This document shows positions 19,837 through 23,129 of a stretch of DNA of 23,129 nt, in pieces. Source of the stretch: Bigelowiella natans CCMP2755. Taxonomy: Eukaryota > Cercozoa > Chlorarachniophyceae. The stretch covers positions 1 to 23,129 of the forward strand of contig ADNK01001615.1 of the NCBI GenBank assembly GCA_000320545.1, read 5' to 3'. Made by a program: the position numbers and the translations under genes. Numbering within the stretch: the first letter of the stretch is position 1; each line of letters starts with the position of its first letter. The notes beneath the pieces were generated by a model that worked only from the letters and a program-made list of their open reading frames with translations, had not been told where the DNA came from and searched no databases.

Positions 19837-22253
19837 ATAGACATATGATGAAATCTTCTTGTCATTCGCTACTTGCTTCCACGAGCCCGTCGTAGTCCCA
19901 GAGACAGAGCATCCATCCGGCGCCGCTAGACGCGTGCGGATCGCGACCGTATTTGATCGGATCTTTTGAAACCACAACAAACGGCGCATAGTCATCAGCA
20001 TGGAAACATTCAACTAATTCTCATGTTGATCTAAATGTCCAAAACGCAGGACTTTCAAGAAAATTGTTCAGCCACGAACACCATTGGTGCCTCCCGCTTT
20101 GAAACTGACGATTCTTTATATAAGGCGAGACAGCAAACCTTGAACGATTGCTGCATACTCCTCACCGTCGTTTCGAGGAATCGGAAGTTTGGTGTGTGAG
20201 TGTGGGCTGTCAGTCATCATAGCACACAAACAGCTGTGCAAATTCCCCCGTACATGTGACATACATCCATACTCTCGCAAAGGCGCGCAGACTCATAATT
20301 ATGTGGGAAAAAGTAGTCGATTCATTGCACATCTATGTGGCATGTATTGAATAATACGCGGCGTACTTGAGAAACATAGGTCGGGGCACCAACAATAACG
20401 GATGGGGTGTAGGTTGCGACTCGGTCGATTTGGTGAAAAACCATGCTGTTCTGCCCAATCCAGTCCCTCGCAGTGATGGAGAAATTATGACTCCCAGTCT
20501 GTCACAGCGACGACGACACGGAATCAACGCACAAAACTAGTACTTCGATGCTGCTGATTATTCATTCATCTCGAGCGGAGTGTGGTAGTGTACAAAGAAA
20601 ACATCGTCGTTGTGTATACGTGGTGGCTCGGGGATTGATAGCTGCCGTAAAAATAGCTTTGAAGAAGATGATATTGTAATAGCCAGTAGAAAGCGCGGCA
20701 AATCGTTGCGTAGAGCACGAAGATAAATACACAATAATATATCTTTCTTCCCTCCCCCCCCGCTTTTTTTATCTGTAGAATGAGTATAGAGACGTGTGAT
20801 TTATACCCCTAGGTCTATCGCATCCAGCTCTATCATTGGACCGGTGCTGCTGCTTACGAAGGTCGTGACGTTCGATAAAGTTCCTGAGAATATTGCATCA
20901 TGCGTGTGTGTGTGTGTGTGTGCGCGCGCGCGCGCGCGTGTGTGTGTATTCGTTGGCTGCGTATATATTACCCGCTACTGTGGAGTGGTACCCCCAAGAC
21001 AACTGAAATAAACGTCCTGCATAGCTTGTAGGAGTAACGGTGAGAACGACCTTAGAGCACAGCCCTACTGAAGAAGGACCGACCTGATAGGAGGAGGAAT
21101 GTAGGGAATTAGAAGGAACTGCAGCACGAAAGAATCGGGCAGAATTTCGAACAAAATAGTAAAATAAAGTTTGGAAAGTGAGACCGCTGTAGGTTGTTGA
21201 CAAATGATCAATCGTGAGCAACAAAATCCCTTCTCGGATTCTTGCTGATAAAAATCTCACCGAGAGAGGGAGGGAAGGGCATGGGGGGGGGGGGGGGCTA
21301 GCTAGGATGTGGTTTCTTGAATAAAAAGCCACTTCTTACAATCGAGATGGTGACGGCAGGAGGGTTTGCAGGAGCTCCCAGAGTCACGTCGGTGCTAAAG
21401 AAATATGCAGGTCCTACATATATCAATAGCAAAGACAACAAAGTTAACGCCTCAAATCGACCCGCGGGCGACGAGATACACCATGCTAAGATTATTTGGA
21501 CACATCCTCTCGCGCGCATTTTTTTGGGTATAAAAACCTGATATCCCCGGAACAACGTCTCCATTAACCGTGATTATGGTGCCGACGATCACGCTAGCAT
21601 CGGAGCCGAACGCTGCAAAAAGCTTCAACGGAGATTTCCAGGTGCAGGCGGGATTTGTCCCTTGAATTGATGACAACGAACATTAGCATTTACTTCATAA
21701 AACTAATCATGCTTGCAGCCCTGTACTCTATTCTTAAATGATGACGCTATAATTCTTAACTCTGACCCAATGTTGCAAGAGTCGATGTAGCAAATAGCTG
21801 GTCGCAGGTAAGGGCCGGCTGCGCCGTCGCGAAGTCAAATGTGAGGTCAAATCCGAGAAGGTCGTCCTGCATTATTTAGAGCAACCACTCGCACGTTAGT
21901 GTGTGTGTGTGTGTGTGAGTGTGTGTTTTAGATCGCTGCATCACTGTGCGTCTTATTGTACATGAAGCGAATACTAATTAAAAACCCAAAAAAAGGGTGC
22001 TAGAAGGAAGGAGCACATGTAAGACACTCATGCTAAAATAACATCTCGTTGGGGAGGTGAGAGGCCGTTGAGCACCTTCATGACCGCGGAAACCGGCCTC
22101 GGCGACGTCGACGTTGGATTGACCGTTACGGGGGAATTCGTTGGTGCGACTGTAGTCGGAGAGCTCGTCTGTGCATAGCATAGCGGCCGCAAGATGTTCG
22201 TTATAAAATAAGCTTGGTTCTCAAACACGAATCAGCGAAGAAAAGAGGAGGAG

Positions 22254-22294
<41 letters not shown>

Positions 22295-23010
22295 ATCGAG
22301 AAACTTCGGCAATCCGAACTGAGTGTAAACACGATGTACACCAAACATATTACAAGGGCATATAGCACCACATCAAATCCAAAAATGAAGCAGCTCTACA
22401 ACATTCCTATACTTACCCGCGGTGAGCTGGAGGGATTTGGTGTTATTGTGATTGCTGGAGCGATTGAAGGGCCTCTTGTAGGTCCTCTAGTAGGCCCATT
22501 GGTAGGCATTGCAAAACTGGGTTTATCAGTAAACGGCGACATCGTGACGGGCGAAACGCTTTTTGCCTGAGAGATTCATAGGTACAAAGAATGGTAAATT
22601 CGAATGCTAATTTTCGGTCACGGTCTCGGAGAACTTTCTAATGGGCTGCTGGAAGAGGCGGTGTAGAATGAGGGAAAGATTTCATCCGTGTTATTAAAGA
22701 AATAGCCTCGAATGTCTACTCTCGAGGAGAGATTTCGCTTCGGAAAGTTCTTGATTTTCCTTTCACGCACACGCTTACACATGCCGACAAATGCAGGCCG
22801 GTATCATGATAGGTGTTTTCAGCGGCTTCTCACGGAGGCAATCGCTACTATTTACGCGCCCAAAGGCAGGAAACGCTATCATACCGTGGGGGTACACGTC
22901 GCAGGGGCGTTTGTCATAGGGGTTAAGCTGGGAGACGCCGAGGACGGGGAGCATGAGGGACTCAAGGTCACCGTTGGAGCGTGTGACCTAACCGTTGGCG
23001 CACTTGTCGC
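10599..23010 (-). CDS. Polycystin-1-like REJ/GPS multi-pass membrane receptor with C-terminal PDZ-like domain (5' partial)
   Basis: Exons, 5' to 3': 22885-23010, 22417-22566, 22076-22168, 21767-21866, 21538-21660, 21340-21413, 20972-21083, 20807-20883, 20367-20498, 19873-19962, 19483-19665, 19202-19294, 19019-19061, 18725-18840, 18492-18545, 17827-18282, 17435-17523, 17100-17213, 16813-16949, 16388-16570, 16086-16210, 15910-16012, 15422-15687, 14982-15188, 14723-14882, 14360-14477, 13950-14217, 13429-13581, 13072-13213, 12766-12947, 12325-12578, 11924-12139, 11727-11811, 11232-11485, 10996-11060, 10599-10939. These give 1827 aa in one frame and stop at 10599-10601. The first visible exon begins at an acceptor, so the N-terminus and signal peptide lie beyond 23129. 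Domain order is Thr/Pro stalk (1-123), REJ-like ectodomain (124-742), GAIN-like region and GPS (743-1082), about five membrane segments (1103-1532), PDZ-like domain (1551-1629) and Ser/Pro tail. REJ plus GPS is the polycystin-1/sea urchin REJ arrangement, but I see no PLAT domain and no polycystin channel block. The likely role is a self-cleaved cell-surface receptor. Gene identity is strong; the last two introns and exon 28 (13429-13581) are the least certain. Confidence 0.8.
11423..12012 (-). other. PDZ-like domain split over three exons of the receptor
   Basis: Residues about 1551-1629 read FVELEFLPGPAVGFLF, then KKYAQLYSQARKLGVKEGW and VVSHVADEVVATDDAVYKAI, closing with RFRIRFKV. The pattern of a GFLF-type ligand loop, SQA-xx-LGV-xx-GW and a final beta strand is that of PDZ domains. 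PDZ domains bind C-terminal peptides and anchor membrane proteins. It follows TM5 directly and would be cytoplasmic. The two junctions (11924 to 11811, phase 2; 11727 to 11485, phase 0) both preserve the domain. Confidence 0.6.
11640..11674. repeat. CT microsatellite in receptor intron
   Basis: Lies between the second and third PDZ-encoding exons (11486-11726). Confidence 0.95.
12657..12726. repeat. CT then CA microsatellites in receptor intron
   Basis: A CT run (12657-12698) is followed by a CA run (to 12726) within the intron 12579-12765, filling over a third of it. Confidence 0.95.
13329..13364. repeat. CA microsatellite in receptor intron
   Basis: Interrupted CA run inside the intron 13214-13428. 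Confidence 0.9.
13873..13918. repeat. CTA microsatellite in receptor intron
   Basis: CTA run with two interruptions, immediately downstream (on the minus strand) of the donor at 13948-13949. Confidence 0.9.
14250..14287. repeat. TA microsatellite in receptor intron
   Basis: Pure TA run between exons 14360-14477 and 13950-14217. Confidence 0.95.
14982..16949 (-). other. GAIN-like region and GPS autoproteolysis motif of the receptor
   Basis: Residues about 743-1082 precede the first membrane segment. The exon at 14982-15188 holds the GPS: CKFWNTTSLSW (Cys1035, Trp1038, Trp1045) and then IACKSYHLTSFAG (Cys1066, His1070-Leu1071-Thr1072). In GPS proteins the chain is cut between Leu and Thr of HLT and the two halves stay associated. 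Only the first and third of the usual four cysteines are present. The upstream exons (15422-16949) are Ser/Thr-rich with a helical start and beta-like end, consistent with a GAIN fold, but that fold cannot be proved by eye. Confidence 0.75.
16762..16786. repeat. C25 homopolymer
   Basis: Twenty-five consecutive C. In the receptor pre-mRNA this is a G25 run 26 bases past the donor of exon 16813-16949. Confidence 0.85.
18653..18716. repeat. Compound CA/TA microsatellite in receptor intron
   Basis: CA run followed by TTA and a TA run, ending about eight bases before the exon at 18725. Confidence 0.95.
19130..19158. repeat. TA microsatellite in receptor intron
   Basis: Pure TA run between exons 19202-19294 and 19019-19061. 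Confidence 0.95.
19747..19834. repeat. TA then CA compound microsatellite in receptor intron
   Basis: A TA run (19747-19788) followed by a CA run (19799-19834), in the opposite order to the copies at 10269 and 18653. Confidence 0.95.
20904..20943. repeat. GT/GC microsatellite in receptor intron
   Basis: GT run broken by a GC run inside the 88-base intron 20884-20971, taking up almost half of it. Confidence 0.95.
21283..21297. repeat. G15 homopolymer
   Basis: Fifteen consecutive G in the intron 21084-21339. Confidence 0.85.
21899..21926. repeat. GT microsatellite in receptor intron
   Basis: GT run with one GA interruption, in the intron 21867-22075. Confidence 0.9.
22076..23010 (-). other. 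Thr/Pro/Ser-rich stalk, three symmetric exons of the receptor gene
   Basis: Three exons of 126, 150 and 93 bases each begin and end in phase 0. Together they encode 123 residues rich in Thr, Pro and Ser, with repeated TxxPT-like spacing, for example PTNGPTRGPTRGP and SSPTTVAPTNSPVTVNP. Such stretches are typically extended, O-glycosylated stalks that lift a receptor head off the membrane; that role is inferred from composition. They precede the REJ-like region and probably continue upstream of the window. Confidence 0.75.
22250..22291. repeat. GA microsatellite in receptor intron
   Basis: GA run between the second and third Thr/Pro stalk exons. Confidence 0.95.
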
Positions 23011-23064
23011 CTAATTGAGGAGTAGTTTCGAATACACGACACTCTGCCTGATGATACATGTAAA

Positions 23065-23065
<1 letters not shown>

Positions 23066-23129
<64 letters not shown>
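23066..23129. repeat. CT then CA microsatellite at right end
   Basis: CT run passing into CA, cut by the window end. It lies upstream of the first visible receptor exon and is presumably intronic. Confidence 0.9.

Larger units (their letters stand above)
17100..21866 (-). other. REJ-like ectodomain of the receptor gene (15 exons)
   Basis: Residues about 124-742 of the receptor carry the short landmarks of receptor-for-egg-jelly (REJ) modules. These are LGTNPACTW, VGLCSKVVLTVTP with a following WGYHSTVAG, a G-HNFSIT strand, TFDASGSYDPADLSLN followed by LQYQW, YSFQASVTNSLGATGNSS, and CAGWADSDGDLPLRYRF. In known proteins this region is extracellular and lies just upstream of the GAIN/GPS segment, as here. 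The junction from 17435 to 17213 uses donor GTCAGT; a stronger-looking GTAAGA donor lies further along at 17360-17361 but does not keep the frame. Confidence 0.7.

Noticed and set aside
1-23129. tRNA or rRNA genes
   Set aside because: I found no cloverleaf with a T-loop GTTCRAATC/A-box pair or any rRNA-like stretch. A GTTCGAATC word at 8415-8423 lies inside oxygenase exon 4 without a matching A box.

Overview
This is nuclear DNA of a eukaryote. Every gene I can build is split by GT-AG introns, most of them 55-400 bases. The intergenic DNA and introns are crowded with microsatellites, and a 5'-truncated non-LTR retrotransposon fragment is present. The gene set is a calcineurin B with N-myristoylation signal, a bacterial/algal-type 2OG-Fe(II) oxygenase, and a large REJ/GPS receptor with a Thr/Pro-rich stalk of the 'PTxxPT' kind. 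This suggests a protist or alga. A stramenopile is my best guess from the Thr/Pro stalk and PDZ-like style, but it is only a guess.

Layout: (1) 1-1012, microsatellites and no gene. (2) 1013-3414, minus strand, a six-exon gene for a ~170 aa protein I cannot name. (3) 3415-4381, a 967-base divergent promoter region. (4) 4382-5723, plus strand, a complete six-exon calcineurin regulatory subunit B (180 aa, four EF hands). (5) 5724-7130, intergenic, holding tandem repeats and a LINE 3' fragment that appears to be flanked by an 18-base target-site duplication. (6) 7131-9936, plus strand, an eight-exon 2OG-Fe(II) oxygenase (533 aa) with a helical TPR-like N-terminal extension and an acidic tail ending near a ten-Asp run encoded by a GAT microsatellite. 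(7) 9937-10598, a convergent intergenic region with a compound CA/TA microsatellite. (8) 10599 to beyond the right end, minus strand, a receptor gene of at least 36 exons. The visible 1827 aa run from a Thr/Pro stalk through a REJ-like ectodomain, a GAIN-like region and a GPS cleavage motif to about five membrane segments, a PDZ-like domain split over three exons and a Ser/Pro tail.

Exon models were built by hand by joining GT and AG sites so that the frame closes. Each of the four models sums to a multiple of three and ends at one stop. No transcript data were available, so single junctions may be wrong even where the gene is right. Calcineurin B and the receptor could meet in calcium signalling, since polycystin-1-like proteins are tied to calcium signalling in other eukaryotes. 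Nothing in the sequence shows that these neighbours work together, and eukaryotic neighbours usually do not.
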